A DNA stretch of 45,111 nucleotides from Okeania sp. SIO3B5 (lineage in GTDB: Bacteria; Cyanobacteriota; Cyanobacteriia; Cyanobacteriales; Microcoleaceae): positions 1-45,111 of the forward strand of contig NZ_JAAHHG010000030.1 of NCBI RefSeq assembly GCF_010692555.1. The letters run 5' to 3'. The translations under genes were made by a program, and so were the position numbers. The notes below the pieces were generated by a model. It did no database searches. It saw only the letters and a program-made list of their open reading frames with translations, and was not told where the DNA came from. This document shows, piece after piece, positions 16,792 to 25,464 of the stretch. The number at the start of each line of letters is the position of its first letter. The stretch's first letter is position 1.

Positions 16792-18987
16792 CTAAAAATC
16801 TAGGCGATCGCTCCGCCAATATGCTCTAACTAATTTAATTTCATTATAATTATAACGTTCTTGTAAATATTCATAAATAGGTTTTAATGCTCCATCTCCT
16901 ATTTCTTCTATTGCAGCAATAATTTTTTCCTGATGTTCGGGTGTTACTAATTTATCAATATCTACTGGTTGCTCCTTTTCTATTAATTCCGCTAAATGAC
17001 CAGTAACAGTGCCAGAACTAATTCCTCTTTGATTAGCAATAGCATCAATACTTAATCCTTGTTTATGCAATTCTAATGTTTCTATTTGAGTAAAAGAAGG
17101 AACATTATCTACAACTTTTGCTAACTCTCTAATTGGTTCTGAATTAGTAGGTAAACCAGACTCTGCACAATAATTTCTAATAGCTTGAATAAACTTTTTG
17201 CCATACTTATCTTGTTTGCGACTACCTACTCCAGAAATATCCATAAATTCATCTAAAGTTTGAGGTCGTTTCTGTGCCATTTGTTGTAATGTTGTATCTT
17301 GAAAAACTACATAAGGAGGCACATTTTCTTCATCAGCAATTCGTTTCCGCAACGCCCGCAATTCTTCAAATAATCGTTGTTCATCTGCGGCTAAAGAAGT
17401 AGTAGTTTTTTCAATTTTATGTTTCTTTTCTATAGCAACTTCTACCTTTTTTCTTCGCCCCATTACATCCCAACTATTTTGATTAAGTTTCAACACCGAA
17501 TAACCATCAGTTGTTTCCTCCATTAAACCTTGATGTAAGAGAGATTTTGCTAAATGTTTCCATTCATCAGCACTTCTATCTTTACCAATAGCATAAGTAG
17601 AAAGTTTGTCATGTTTTTTATCTAAAACTTTCTGACTTTTAGAACCTCTTAAAACATCAATAATATGATTCATACCAAACCGTTCTTTAGTTCTCGCCAC
17701 ACAGGACAAAAACTTCATTGCTTCAATAGTCCAATCCTCTATTGGTTTAGGATATTTACAATTATCACAATTTCCACAATTTTCGGGCAAATCTTCACCA
17801 AAATAGCCTAATAAAACTCGGTGGCGACATTCAGTAGCATCAGCATAATTAATAATTCTTCTTAACTGTTGTTCGGCAATTCTTTTTTCTTGCTCATCAG
17901 ATTTTTGATCGATAAAATATTCTATATTTCTCTTATCCCCATAACTAAAAAATAGAATACATTTAGCAGGTTCTCCGTCTCTACCAGACCTACCAGTTTC
18001 TTGATAATAACTCTCTATATTTTTGGGCAGGTCGTAGTGAATTACAAACCTAACATCTGGTTTATTAATTCCCATGCCAAAAGCCACAGTTGCCACTATG
18101 ACATCAACATCATCTCTAATAAATTTAGTTTGATTAATAGTTCTTTCTTCATCACTCATTCTTGCATGATAAGGTAATGCAGATACATGATTTTGTCGCA
18201 ATTTATGAGCAATTTCATCAACTTTTTTTCGACTATTACAATAGACTATTCCAGAACCACCAATTTTTCTAATTATCTGTAATGTTTCAGCAAAAGTATT
18301 TTTAGCATTAGTTTTTTGACGAACTTCATAATATAAATTTGAACGGAAAAAACTAGCAATATGAATATAAGGTTGTTGTAAATTTAATTGAGCAATAATA
18401 TCTCCCCGGACTCGTTTTGTCGCTGTAGCAGTTAAAGCCATCATCGGCACATTTGGATAACTTTCTCGTAACATTTGTAACTGTCGATATTCTGGGCGAA
18501 AATCGTGACCCCATTCTGAAACACAGTGAGCTTCATCTATGGCAAAAGTAGAGATACCTTGTTGAGTATTAATTAACTCTAAAAATGGTAAAAATCTCTC
18601 TGACAATAATCTCTCTGGAGCAACATATAAAAGTTTGATTTTGCCCTGCATAATATCTGTTTCTCGTTTGCGAGTTTCTGTCAGTCCAAGACTGCTATTT
18701 AAAAAAGTCGCAGCAATACCATTATCTTGTAAACTTGCTACTTGGTCTTGCATTAAAGAAATGAGAGGAGATACTACTATTGTTAAGCCTGGTTTGAGTA
18801 ATGCTGGTAATTGAAAACATAAAGATTTTCCCCCACCAGTAGGCATAACAATTAGCATATCTTTTTGTTGAAGTGCTGTTTCAATAATTTGTTTTTGCCC
18901 AGGGCGAAATGAATCATAACCAAAGTAATTTTTTAGATGTTTTTCTAAGGATGGTTGATTAAGTTTTGTTTGGTTTTGCACCGACAT
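16792..18987 (-). CDS. recQ: ATP-dependent DNA helicase RecQ
   Basis: A 731-residue 3'-5' DNA helicase for recombination and replication-fork repair. It has the N-terminal helicase core with Walker A MPTGGGKS (48-55), the DEAH box (151-154) in AIDEAHCVSEWGHDFRPEY, and QETGRSGRDGEPA in motif VI. The zinc-binding RQC part has the Cys set CRHRVLLGYFGE..CGNCDNC (about 380-403). An HRDC domain (about 535-610, LRALRKRIADEENVPPYVVF) and a C-terminal helix-turn-helix extension (LHKQGLSIDAIANQRGISSG) follow, as in longer RecQ proteins. All key residues are intact. It appears monocistronic; the 3' end lies beside repeat sequence. Confidence 0.95.
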   Translation of the reverse strand: MSVQNQTKLNQPSLEKHLKNYFGYDSFRPGQKQIIETALQQKDMLIVMPTGGGKSLCFQLPALLKPGLTIVVSPLISLMQDQVASLQDNGIAATFLNSSLGLTETRKRETDIMQGKIKLLYVAPERLLSERFLPFLELINTQQGISTFAIDEAHCVSEWGHDFRPEYRQLQMLRESYPNVPMMALTATATKRVRGDIIAQLNLQQPYIHIASFFRSNLYYEVRQKTNAKNTFAETLQIIRKIGGSGIVYCNSRKKVDEIAHKLRQNHVSALPYHARMSDEERTINQTKFIRDDVDVIVATVAFGMGINKPDVRFVIHYDLPKNIESYYQETGRSGRDGEPAKCILFFSYGDKRNIEYFIDQKSDEQEKRIAEQQLRRIINYADATECRHRVLLGYFGEDLPENCGNCDNCKYPKPIEDWTIEAMKFLSCVARTKERFGMNHIIDVLRGSKSQKVLDKKHDKLSTYAIGKDRSADEWKHLAKSLLHQGLMEETTDGYSVLKLNQNSWDVMGRRKKVEVAIEKKHKIEKTTTSLAADEQRLFEELRALRKRIADEENVPPYVVFQDTTLQQMAQKRPQTLDEFMDISGVGSRKQDKYGKKFIQAIRNYCAESGLPTNSEPIRELAKVVDNVPSFTQIETLELHKQGLSIDAIANQRGISSGTVTGHLAELIEKEQPVDIDKLVTPEHQEKIIAAIEEIGDGALKPIYEYLQERYNYNEIKLVRAYWRSDRLDF

Positions 18988-19364
18988 AAGCTATAATTAA
19001 TTTAAAAATTTATTCTATTGTAGGTTGGGTTAAGCACCAGCGCAACCCAACAAATCAGTTATCAGTTATCAGTCAAAGTTTTGAGCCTATAAAATCTTAT
19101 TTTTGACTTTTGACCTTTAACTTCCGTTAAACGCTACAATGCCTGCTATTGTATTTAGCAATTCCTTTAGAGATTGATAGCATTTCTCATAAAAATGAGG
19201 TACATTTACGATCCCCCTAAATCCCCCTTAAAAAGGGGGACTTTGACTTGCCCTTAAAAAGGTGGACTTTGAAACCTTACTTTAAGCAGTTCCCTCTTTA
19301 TTAAGGGGGGTTAGGGGGGATATAACACTGTATCTCACCAATTTGATAAACGCTATATAAATGC
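18988..19364. repeat. palindrome-rich intergenic region
   Basis: No gene. It contains an STRR remnant (TTATCAG)n and (TTTTGAC)n near 19055-19115, then a cluster of CCCCCTAAATCCCCC-type hairpins at 19211-19320: CCCCCTTAAAAAGGGGG, a second arm pair CCCTTAAAAAGG, and finally TTAAGGGGGGTTAGGGGGG, which is the inverse of the first. The region 19211-19320 is thus bounded by inverted CCCCCTAA/TTAGGGGG ends. Confidence 0.65.
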
Positions 19365-19466
19365 TTTTTCAAGTATCCATTTATTCAAACTGTAATTAAT
19401 CGTAATCAAATTCCCTTAATTATTTATGATGTTGAAAAGGAGGCGATATCTCAATGGATAAATTAG
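19365..19466 (+). pseudogene. xisH C-terminal remnant
   Basis: Thirty-three codons ending in TAG at 19464-19466 read FFKYPFIQTVINRNQIPLII then YDVEKEAISQWIN. This aligns with the C-termini of the two intact XisH proteins here (for example LKLIIYKPETEEIIQWIS). Upstream the frame runs into repeat DNA and no N-terminal two thirds with the nuclease motif exists. The overlap with the xisI start (13 bp) is preserved as in the intact operons, so this was once an xisHI pair. Confidence 0.85.
19437..19443 (+). promoter_or_regulatory. Shine-Dalgarno of solitary xisI
   Basis: AAGGAGG lies 10 nt upstream of the ATG at 19454, inside the remnant xisH reading frame. It fixes the xisI start and shows that the surviving xisH tail has been kept as the translation signal of xisI. 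Confidence 0.75.
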
Positions 19467-19792
19467 ATTTATATCGTCAATTAATTCAGGAATTACTAAC
19501 AGCAAGGGCTAAGTTACGTTCTCCTAATGACCCCATCAAAAGTCAAACTGTTTTTGACCACGAAGGAGACCATTATCAAATGGTAAATTTAGGGTGGAGA
19601 AATAACAATACCAGAATTTATGGTTGTTCTATTCATGTCGATATTATTGATGGAAAAATCTGGGTGCAACATGATGGGACTGAAGAAGCGATCGCTGACC
19701 AATTAATAGAAAAAGGAGTTCCGGCACAAGATATTGTTTTGGCCTATCATCCACCTAATTTGAGGAAATATACAGAATTTGCCGAAAATTAA
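19454..19792 (+). CDS. xisI: XisI-family protein (fdxN excision controlling factor homologue), solitary
   Basis: A 112-residue protein matching XisI along its length: MDKLDLYRQLIQELL, HYQMVNLGWR, the central IHVDIIDGKIWVQHDGTEEAIA and the conserved end DIVLAYHPPNLRKYTEFA. In Anabaena, XisI together with XisH is needed for excision of the fdxN element by the XisF recombinase, but xisHI pairs are widespread in cyanobacteria without that element and their wider role is unknown. Here the partner xisH survives only as its last 33 codons, so this XisI is either an orphan, works with an XisH encoded elsewhere (two intact copies lie about 13 kb away), or is itself decaying. The coding frame is intact. 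Confidence 0.9.
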   Translation: MDKLDLYRQLIQELLTARAKLRSPNDPIKSQTVFDHEGDHYQMVNLGWRNNNTRIYGCSIHVDIIDGKIWVQHDGTEEAIADQLIEKGVPAQDIVLAYHPPNLRKYTEFAEN

Positions 19793-19867
19793 CTATCATT
19801 GTCATATTTGACAATAACTGAAAATGGAACTATGTATCTATACTTTAGGGCTAATATCAAATCTCAT

Positions 19868-19951
19868 TAATTAGCCATAATAAATTAGCTATCTTTAGTC
19901 ATCTTTAGATGACTTCTGCTTTGAGCCAAGAAATTTATTTCTTGGCGGATG
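19868..19951 (+). repeat. 84-bp dispersed repeat with strong hairpin, copy 1
   Basis: Shares TTAGCCATAATAA, the stem TAGTCATCTTTAGATGACT and the near-perfect hairpin GCCAAGAAAT-TT-ATTTCTTGGC with 31419-31502. Each copy lies between the 3' end of an xisI gene and the 3' end of a CHAT/TPR-type gene. Confidence 0.8.
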
Positions 19952-20605
19952 ATATGGCTCGCCAAAGATTGAAATCCTTGGCTAATAGTTTAAGTCATCT
20001 TAAGATGACTCTTGAGGAGTATGCCATCTTTTTCATCTTTTTATAATTTGACTTTTGAATTGAAAGTTTTGAACCTATCAAATCTTACTTTTAACTTTTA
20101 ACTTAATAATGACTTTTGACTCGAAAGATGATATGGCTCGCCAAGGATTTCAATCCTTGGCTAATAGTTTAAGTCATCTTAAGATGACTCTTGAGGAGTA
20201 TGCCATCTTTTTCATCTTTTTATAATTTGACTTTTGAATTGAAAGTTTTGAACCTATCAAATCTTACTTTTAACTTTTAACTTAATAATAACTTTTGACT
20301 CGAAAGATGATATGGCTCGCCAAGGATTGAAATCCTTGGCTAATAGTTTAAGTCATCTTCAGATGACTCTTGAGGAGTATGACATCTTTTTCATCTTTTG
20401 ATAATTTGACTTTTGAATTGAAAATTTTGAACCTATCAAATCTTACTTTTGACTTTTAACTTAATAATGACTTTTGACTTGAAAGATGATATGGCTCGCC
20501 AAGGATTTCAATCCTTGGCTAATAGTTTAAGTCATCTTCAGATGACTCTTGAGGAGTATGCCATCTTTTTCATCTTTTGAATTGAAAGTCTTGAACCCAT
20601 CAAAT
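19948..20605. repeat. 179-bp tandem repeat, about 3.7 copies, with alternating hairpin core
   Basis: GATATGGCTCGCC occurs at 19951, 20130, 20309 and 20488, exactly 179 bp apart. Each unit has a hairpin CCAAGGATT..AATCCTTGG, a second stem GTCATCTT..AGATGAC, and STRR-like AATCTTACTTTTGACTTTT. The core of the first hairpin reads GATTGAAATC in units 1 and 3 and its reverse complement GATTTCAATC in units 2 and 4. The second stem is TTAAG-centred in units 1-2 and TTCAG-centred in 3-4. The last unit runs up to the stop of the CHAT gene. There is no ORF and no spacer structure like CRISPR. Confidence 0.95.
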
Positions 20606-20617
20606 CTTACTTTTGAC

Positions 20618-23600
20618 TTAAAATGACTTTTGACTTTTGACTTGAGTAATGGCTCTCCAATTCCCAGAAGGAATAAAACTCGCCCAATAATAAGGATGAC
20701 TATAGTCTCTCTCCGTTTCCCCTCTCAACATCTCCAATTGAGTCTTTCTTAACGCTTCCGTTCGCCCCATATTCTGCTTCAACAACCGCCCATAATACTT
20801 CACCATTAACTCCTTAGTAGCCTCATCATCAACCTTCCATAAACTAATCAACTGACTCTGTGAACCAGCGATCGCAAATGCTCGTCGTAGTCCATAAATT
20901 CCCTCTCCTGGACTTATTCCCCCCAACCCCGTGTCACAAGCGGATAATACCACCAGCTCTGTGCCAGACAAATTTAATCCTGTGGCTTCCAAAGCTGTCA
21001 ATAAACCATTATCCCCTCCTATTTTCTCCTGCTTAAACCCTGCGAGAACTAACCCTGAACGTAGTAGGGAATTACTGTCTACAGTGGGAGGATCATCACG
21101 AGTTTTAGTTGTTTCAAAGAAACCATGAGTGGCAATGTGCAAAATGAAAGGACTTTCAACTTGTTTGACTGCTTCTTCTGTAGCTGCGGTTCCTAGTAAA
21201 GGTTCAACCTCAAGCAACTCACCAATAGCTTTGACTTCCTCCTCCGTTCCTGGTAATTTTCCTAATATCCATTCGGAGACATCGAAGTCGCCCCTAATAG
21301 TCACATCACCCTTGTCGCTGAAATTTGGATTACCTAATAATACTGATTTTTTTGAGCGCTTCTCAGAGGTAGAGGTAAACCGGAGTAAGTCTCGTCCGGA
21401 GCTAAGGTAGGTGAAGCGATAGTTTTCTATTAAGTAGCGGTTATTCTCATCCACCAAAGCTTCAAAGGGAATTAAGTTGAGATTACTATCAGGAGAAATC
21501 AGAATTTGTTGCGTTGAGCCAAGTAGTTGACGTACAGGCTGCATGAGCTTTTGGTCAAGTTCTCTGGCTGCATCCTTAAGCTGTTGTTGGGGAGTGCCTT
21601 TGTCTCGTAGAGAAAGCCGGAACAGTTCCATGGTTGATTCAATTTCTGCAACTGTTCCCAGATCGATGCCTTGAGGTTCTCCTTCAGAAGTCAGAACGTA
21701 AACCCCATAGCGTGGTTCACCCCATTTTCTCGTCTTGGGATCATAAGGCTCATACTGCACAAACTCCACCAAAGCAGCATTGACAGGAATCAACGGCTGA
21801 ATATCTTCTATAGTAACAGGTTGAGTCGCTTCCCAAAACTCGTTATGGCGACGACCTATTTTGTCTTCTAGGTTTTTTGCCTGTTGTTGTAAATCGGCAA
21901 ACCGCTCGCGATAGTCTTCTGGAGAGAGATTCTTTGGTTGGTTATAGAGCAGAGTGGAAAGTAGACTATAAATAGTATTGAGCTTTTCCAGCCATTCTTG
22001 TCCTTGAGAGTCAAGCTGTTGTCGCAGCAGTTGTTGGTTGATGGTGAGAAAGTCGAGCAGGCGACCTTTACGACGCAGGATGGTGGTGAAAGCCAGAGCA
22101 GCAGCAGTAGGATTATCTGGTGCCGTTTGCAGATGGAGAGAAATGACTCCATCTTTGGCTTCTGAGATAGTTTTGAGATAGTCCTGTTTCTGAGACTCAG
22201 AGCCAGCCACCAAGTTGCGAGTTAGGTTTTTTTCTTGAACTTCCAAACCGCGTTCAAGGAATTGCAGTGCTAAAGCCATGTTATCTTGAGATGAGTAAAG
22301 TGCTGCCAAATTGTTGAGGCTAGTGGCGACATCAGGATGTTCAGCTCCCAGCAGTTTCTTTCTCGTCTCTAATGCTTGCTGGTACAATAGTTCTGCTTCT
22401 GTATACTGACCTTGAGAATAGTAAAGTACTGCCAAATTGTTGAGGCTAGTGGCGACATCAGGATGTTCATCTCCCAGCAGTTTCTTTCTCATCTTTAATG
22501 CTTCTTTATACAATGGTTCCGCTTCTGTATACCGATCTTGAGAATAGTAAAGTGCTGCCAAGTTGTTGAGGCTGGAGGCAACATCAGGATGTTCATCTCC
22601 CAGCAGTTTCTTTCTCATCTTTAATGCTTCTTTATACAATAGTTTCGCTTCTATATACCGATCTTGATAATGGTAGAGTGTTGCCAAATCATTTAGGCTG
22701 GAGGCAACATCAAGATGTTCAGTTCCCAGCAGTTTCTTTCTCATCCATAATGCTTGTTTATAGAATGGTTCTGCTTCTGCATACCGACCTTGAGAATAGT
22801 AAAGTGCTGCCAAATTGTTGAGGCTTTGAGCGACATCAGGATGTTTCGTTCCCAGCAGTTTCTTTCTCATCCATAATGCTTGTTTATAGAATGGTTCTGC
22901 TTCTGTATACCGACCTTGAGAATAGTAAAGTGCTGCTAAATTGTTGAAACTGTAGATGACCAATGAATGTTTACCTTCCCGCTGTGCCGCTCGTAATGCT
23001 CGTTTAAACAATTGTTCTGCTTCTGTATACCGACCTTGAAAATAGTGAAGTAAAGCCGAATCGTTGAGGCTGGTGGCGACAAATGGATATCGTGCATAAC
23101 CGAGCGAACCCAACTGTTCCTTCTCTAATATCATCTTTAATGCTAGTTGGTACAAGGATAAAGCTTTTGTATACCTTCCTTGAGATGAGTAAAGCGCTGC
23201 CAAATTCTTGAGGCTTTCAGCGACATCAGGATGTTTCGTTCCCAGGAGCTTCTGTCTCATCTCTAATGCTTGTTTGAACAATGGTTCCGCTTCTGTATAT
23301 CTTCCTTGAGATTTGTAAAGTTCTGCCAAATTGTTGAGGCTGGTGGCAACACCAAGATGTTCATCTCCCAATACCCCCTTCCTAATTGCCAAAGACTGCT
23401 CTAACAAGGGAACTGCTTCATCATACTTACCTTGTTTATATAGCTCAATACCTCGCTGATTAAGTTCTGTGGCTTCAGCTAGAGACAGCTCTTTATCTGA
23501 AGCTTCTCGCCAACTCAGTTTGTAACTTCCTTGTTCACCTTTTTCATAAGTATTGACAATGACTGTATAAGTTCCTGTGGTGGGTAGAGTTATTGTAATC

Positions 23601-23980
23601 TTGGCATTGCTACCTTCTCCCCCGTCATCGTTTTTAGCAATTCCCTTTGAATTTGGGTCAAATAAGACTAAGTAAGCATCAAATTCAGAGCTACTCAGCT
23701 CAATAGTAATTGCTTCACCCGCTCTCCCTGCAAAAGTGTGCTGCTGAAAGTAACTCCCATCTTTTTCTAACTGCTGACTATTTTGATTGAGAGTCCCATT
23801 AATTATCAGCTCTTGAGTAGCTTCCGGTGTCGATCGCTGTTGTGAGGGGACAGAAGTCTGTGCTATTCCTGGCAGCATAACAGCGGCTTCCAGGGTGTTG
23901 ATGAGAACAATGACAGCTAGGGAAGTTTTGGCCAAGTGAGTTGTGCTGAGTATTCTGGGAAACATAATTATTAAATTCAA
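20618..23980 (-). CDS. exported PPC-TPR-CHAT protein (putative caspase-like protease)
   Basis: A 1120-residue protein. Residues about 10-40 form a signal peptide or anchor (VIVLINTLEAAVMLPGIAQ). Residues about 50-160 are a pre-peptidase C-terminal (PPC) beta-sandwich (TFAGRAGEAITIELSSSEFD, GTYTVIVNTYEKGEQGSYKL). About ten 42-residue TPR_12 units follow, 170-600 (SLNNLAALYYSQGRYTEAEP). The C-terminal CHAT domain has the catalytic pair His952 (ILHIATHGFF) and Cys1015 (VVLSACDTG), both intact. CHAT domains are caspase/separase-clan Cys proteases; TPR-CHAT proteins act as proteases in type III-E CRISPR and other signalling systems, but the substrate here is unknown. The TPR coding units are near-identical at DNA level (126-bp period), so copy number may vary. 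Start may be the second ATG at 23965. The final residues VKSQKSF and the stop come from a heptamer STRR. Confidence 0.92.
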   Translation of the reverse strand: MNLIIMFPRILSTTHLAKTSLAVIVLINTLEAAVMLPGIAQTSVPSQQRSTPEATQELIINGTLNQNSQQLEKDGSYFQQHTFAGRAGEAITIELSSSEFDAYLVLFDPNSKGIAKNDDGGEGSNAKITITLPTTGTYTVIVNTYEKGEQGSYKLSWREASDKELSLAEATELNQRGIELYKQGKYDEAVPLLEQSLAIRKGVLGDEHLGVATSLNNLAELYKSQGRYTEAEPLFKQALEMRQKLLGTKHPDVAESLKNLAALYSSQGRYTKALSLYQLALKMILEKEQLGSLGYARYPFVATSLNDSALLHYFQGRYTEAEQLFKRALRAAQREGKHSLVIYSFNNLAALYYSQGRYTEAEPFYKQALWMRKKLLGTKHPDVAQSLNNLAALYYSQGRYAEAEPFYKQALWMRKKLLGTEHLDVASSLNDLATLYHYQDRYIEAKLLYKEALKMRKKLLGDEHPDVASSLNNLAALYYSQDRYTEAEPLYKEALKMRKKLLGDEHPDVATSLNNLAVLYYSQGQYTEAELLYQQALETRKKLLGAEHPDVATSLNNLAALYSSQDNMALALQFLERGLEVQEKNLTRNLVAGSESQKQDYLKTISEAKDGVISLHLQTAPDNPTAAALAFTTILRRKGRLLDFLTINQQLLRQQLDSQGQEWLEKLNTIYSLLSTLLYNQPKNLSPEDYRERFADLQQQAKNLEDKIGRRHNEFWEATQPVTIEDIQPLIPVNAALVEFVQYEPYDPKTRKWGEPRYGVYVLTSEGEPQGIDLGTVAEIESTMELFRLSLRDKGTPQQQLKDAARELDQKLMQPVRQLLGSTQQILISPDSNLNLIPFEALVDENNRYLIENYRFTYLSSGRDLLRFTSTSEKRSKKSVLLGNPNFSDKGDVTIRGDFDVSEWILGKLPGTEEEVKAIGELLEVEPLLGTAATEEAVKQVESPFILHIATHGFFETTKTRDDPPTVDSNSLLRSGLVLAGFKQEKIGGDNGLLTALEATGLNLSGTELVVLSACDTGLGGISPGEGIYGLRRAFAIAGSQSQLISLWKVDDEATKELMVKYYGRLLKQNMGRTEALRKTQLEMLRGETERDYSHPYYWASFIPSGNWRAITQVKSQKSF

Positions 23981-24391
23981 AATTCAAAAGTCAAAAGTCA
24001 AAAGTAAGATTTTATAAGCTCAAATTTTAAAGTCAAAAGTCAGAAGTTAAAAGTTAAAAGTAAGATTTTATAAACTCAAAACATATTTTTAAGTTAAAAG
24101 GGTGTTGCTGAATTGAAGTATGAATGTGCGATTGTTTGGTTCTGGTAAAGCCCCCTAAATCCACCAATTTTGGGAGACTTTTAGAGTTTTATTCCCCCCA
24201 ATTTTGGGGGGCTAGGGGGGCAAAATCATACCCAGAATCACCAACGCCGTTAAAAGTTAGTTTGCTTACTTAGTCTAGTTATCATAACAAATTTTCTAAT
24301 GAGGTTTGAAATGTCTCGGTTGAGGTTTTGAACCTCTAAAATCTTGCTTTTTACTTTTGACTTTTAACTTTTCAAAGGTTCTTGGTCAAAA
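23981..24391. repeat. STRR and CCCCC-palindrome spacer
   Basis: Upstream of the CHAT gene: (AGTCAAA)n at 23985-24005 and related units to 24090, then CCCCCTAAATCCACC with its hairpin partner and CCCCCCAATTTTGGGGGGC (24150-24225), ending with another (TTTTGAC)n near 24350-24375. Promoter elements for the CHAT gene must lie here, but none stands out from the repeats. Confidence 0.65.
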
Positions 24392-24715
24392 TTATTCAGG
24401 GCAAACAGAATGGTCTCTATCAAACCAAACTATATAGTAAACCGCATCTACCCGAAATCCAAAAATTCGCTTTTTTTCATCTATTCTCATTTCTGATAAT
24501 TTAATATCCTCCGGTATATTTTCTGGTAAAGATGGATGATTACTAATTAATTTATAACCTGTGCCAACTGATAAACCAGGTTTTTTAGAACCATGAGTTT
24601 TTATCTGCGCCCAGGTATATTTTTCTATTTTCTTTAACCCTTGAATTAAGTCATTAATTTCTGATGAATTCCAATTAGACAAAACCCAACGATTTTTATC
24701 TGTGTATTTCAACAA
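24392..24715 (-). CDS. small uncharacterised protein, candidate toxin of a Panacea-type pair
   Basis: A 107-residue soluble protein that I cannot name with certainty. It has a Trp-rich N-terminus (NRWVLSNWNSSEINDLIQGL), a Lys-rich helix (IKTHGSKKPGLSVGTGYKLI) and a well-formed C-terminal block, MRIDEKKRIFGFRVDAVYYI followed by VWFDRDHSVCPE, which looks like the beta-hairpin end of a small RelE-like or nuclease-like toxin. It lies 195 bp downstream of a Panacea/DUF4065 gene on the same strand. Panacea-domain antitoxins are known to pair with many unrelated small toxins, so this is a candidate toxin by position. The gap between the two is filled by a dispersed repeat and a (GATAACT)n array, which may have separated an original operon. 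Confidence 0.5.
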   Translation of the reverse strand: MLKYTDKNRWVLSNWNSSEINDLIQGLKKIEKYTWAQIKTHGSKKPGLSVGTGYKLISNHPSLPENIPEDIKLSEMRIDEKKRIFGFRVDAVYYIVWFDRDHSVCPE

Positions 24716-24909
24716 TGAATAATGAATAATGAATAATTACCTATCTTTGAAAAGAATAGGATTGACTAATAATGAATTTTTTTCTTTATTATACCCTTAA
24801 AATGGGAGGCTTTAAACCACAATTTTTCGGTAAATCTAAAGCTAGGATTTTGATAACTGATAACTGATAACTGATAACTGATAACTGATAACTGATAACT
24901 GATAACTGA
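24716..24909. repeat. inverted copy of the dispersed 'ATCCTATCC' repeat plus (GATAACT)n STRR
   Basis: From (GAATAAT)n through AGGATTGACTAATAATG and GGGAGGCTTTAAACCAC to TTTTTCGG, the reverse orientation of the element at 33510-33642. Then eight to nine GATAACT heptamers (24846-24907) run to the stop of the Panacea gene. Confidence 0.85.
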
Positions 24910-24910
24910 A

Positions 24911-25366
24911 TTAAGCCTCCACCATTTGAGAATAGAAAGCTTTCATATCCTCTTGAGAAATAATATTATTCGATGGTTGAGCAGGTTCTAAATCTTTTCT
25001 AGCATTTAGCCAAGGAGTTTCAGAATGCGTTAATTCCTGTAAGTATCTAGCACTTAATTCTCCATAAGTATTCCATACTTCCTCAAGAACTTCTATTTCA
25101 TCTTTTGCCAATTCTATTTCTAACTTTTCTGGTGGTGGAATATCCCGATAATGGTAAGGTTTATATTCATTCCAAACATCACGAATAATAGGCCCAGAAA
25201 CCCAAGCTTCAATATCTTGAAAAAACAGAGGTTGATTTCTAAATACTAAACTCCAAGCTTGTGCATAATATACAATTTTTTGTAGCTTTAGAGGAGAGAT
25301 TGTATCCCCTGCTTCTCTGTCAACACGGCATAAAAAATACTGAGCTATATCAATAGCATTTTTCAT
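24911..25366 (-). CDS. Panacea-domain (DUF4065/SocA-like) putative antitoxin
   Basis: A 151-residue protein of the Panacea/SocA family. The signature is DIAQYFLCRVDREAGDTISPLKLQKIVYYAQAWSLVF (residues 5-41, beginning with the helix), EAWVSGPIIRDVWNEYK and the C-terminal ITHSETPW-like LTHSETPWLNAR. SocA is a ClpXP adaptor antitoxin in Caulobacter, and Panacea domains neutralise diverse toxins in two-gene modules (PanAT). The probable partner is the 107-residue protein downstream at 24392-24715. A small antitoxin-like gene lies 98 bp upstream. The start ATG follows a purine-rich GGAGAA (minus strand). Confidence 0.85.
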   Translation of the reverse strand: MKNAIDIAQYFLCRVDREAGDTISPLKLQKIVYYAQAWSLVFRNQPLFFQDIEAWVSGPIIRDVWNEYKPYHYRDIPPPEKLEIELAKDEIEVLEEVWNTYGELSARYLQELTHSETPWLNARKDLEPAQPSNNIISQEDMKAFYSQMVEA

Positions 25367-25464
25367 AAGTTTTGTTCTCCTGAATCTTCAAAAATTATAT
25401 AAATTTTTAATCCTTGGAAGTTTATTAAATACTTTCCAAAATTTAGAGGTAGTTTGAGAGTTCA

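Noticed and set aside
19948-20605. CRISPR array
   Set aside because: Units of 179 bp are contiguous, long and without unique spacers; no cas genes in the window. The same holds for the 280-bp repeat at 44371-45111 and the heptamer arrays.
21868-22152. Minus- and plus-strand ORFs inside the CHAT/TPR gene
   Set aside because: Shadows of a strongly coding frame; TPR repeats at DNA level produce several such open frames.
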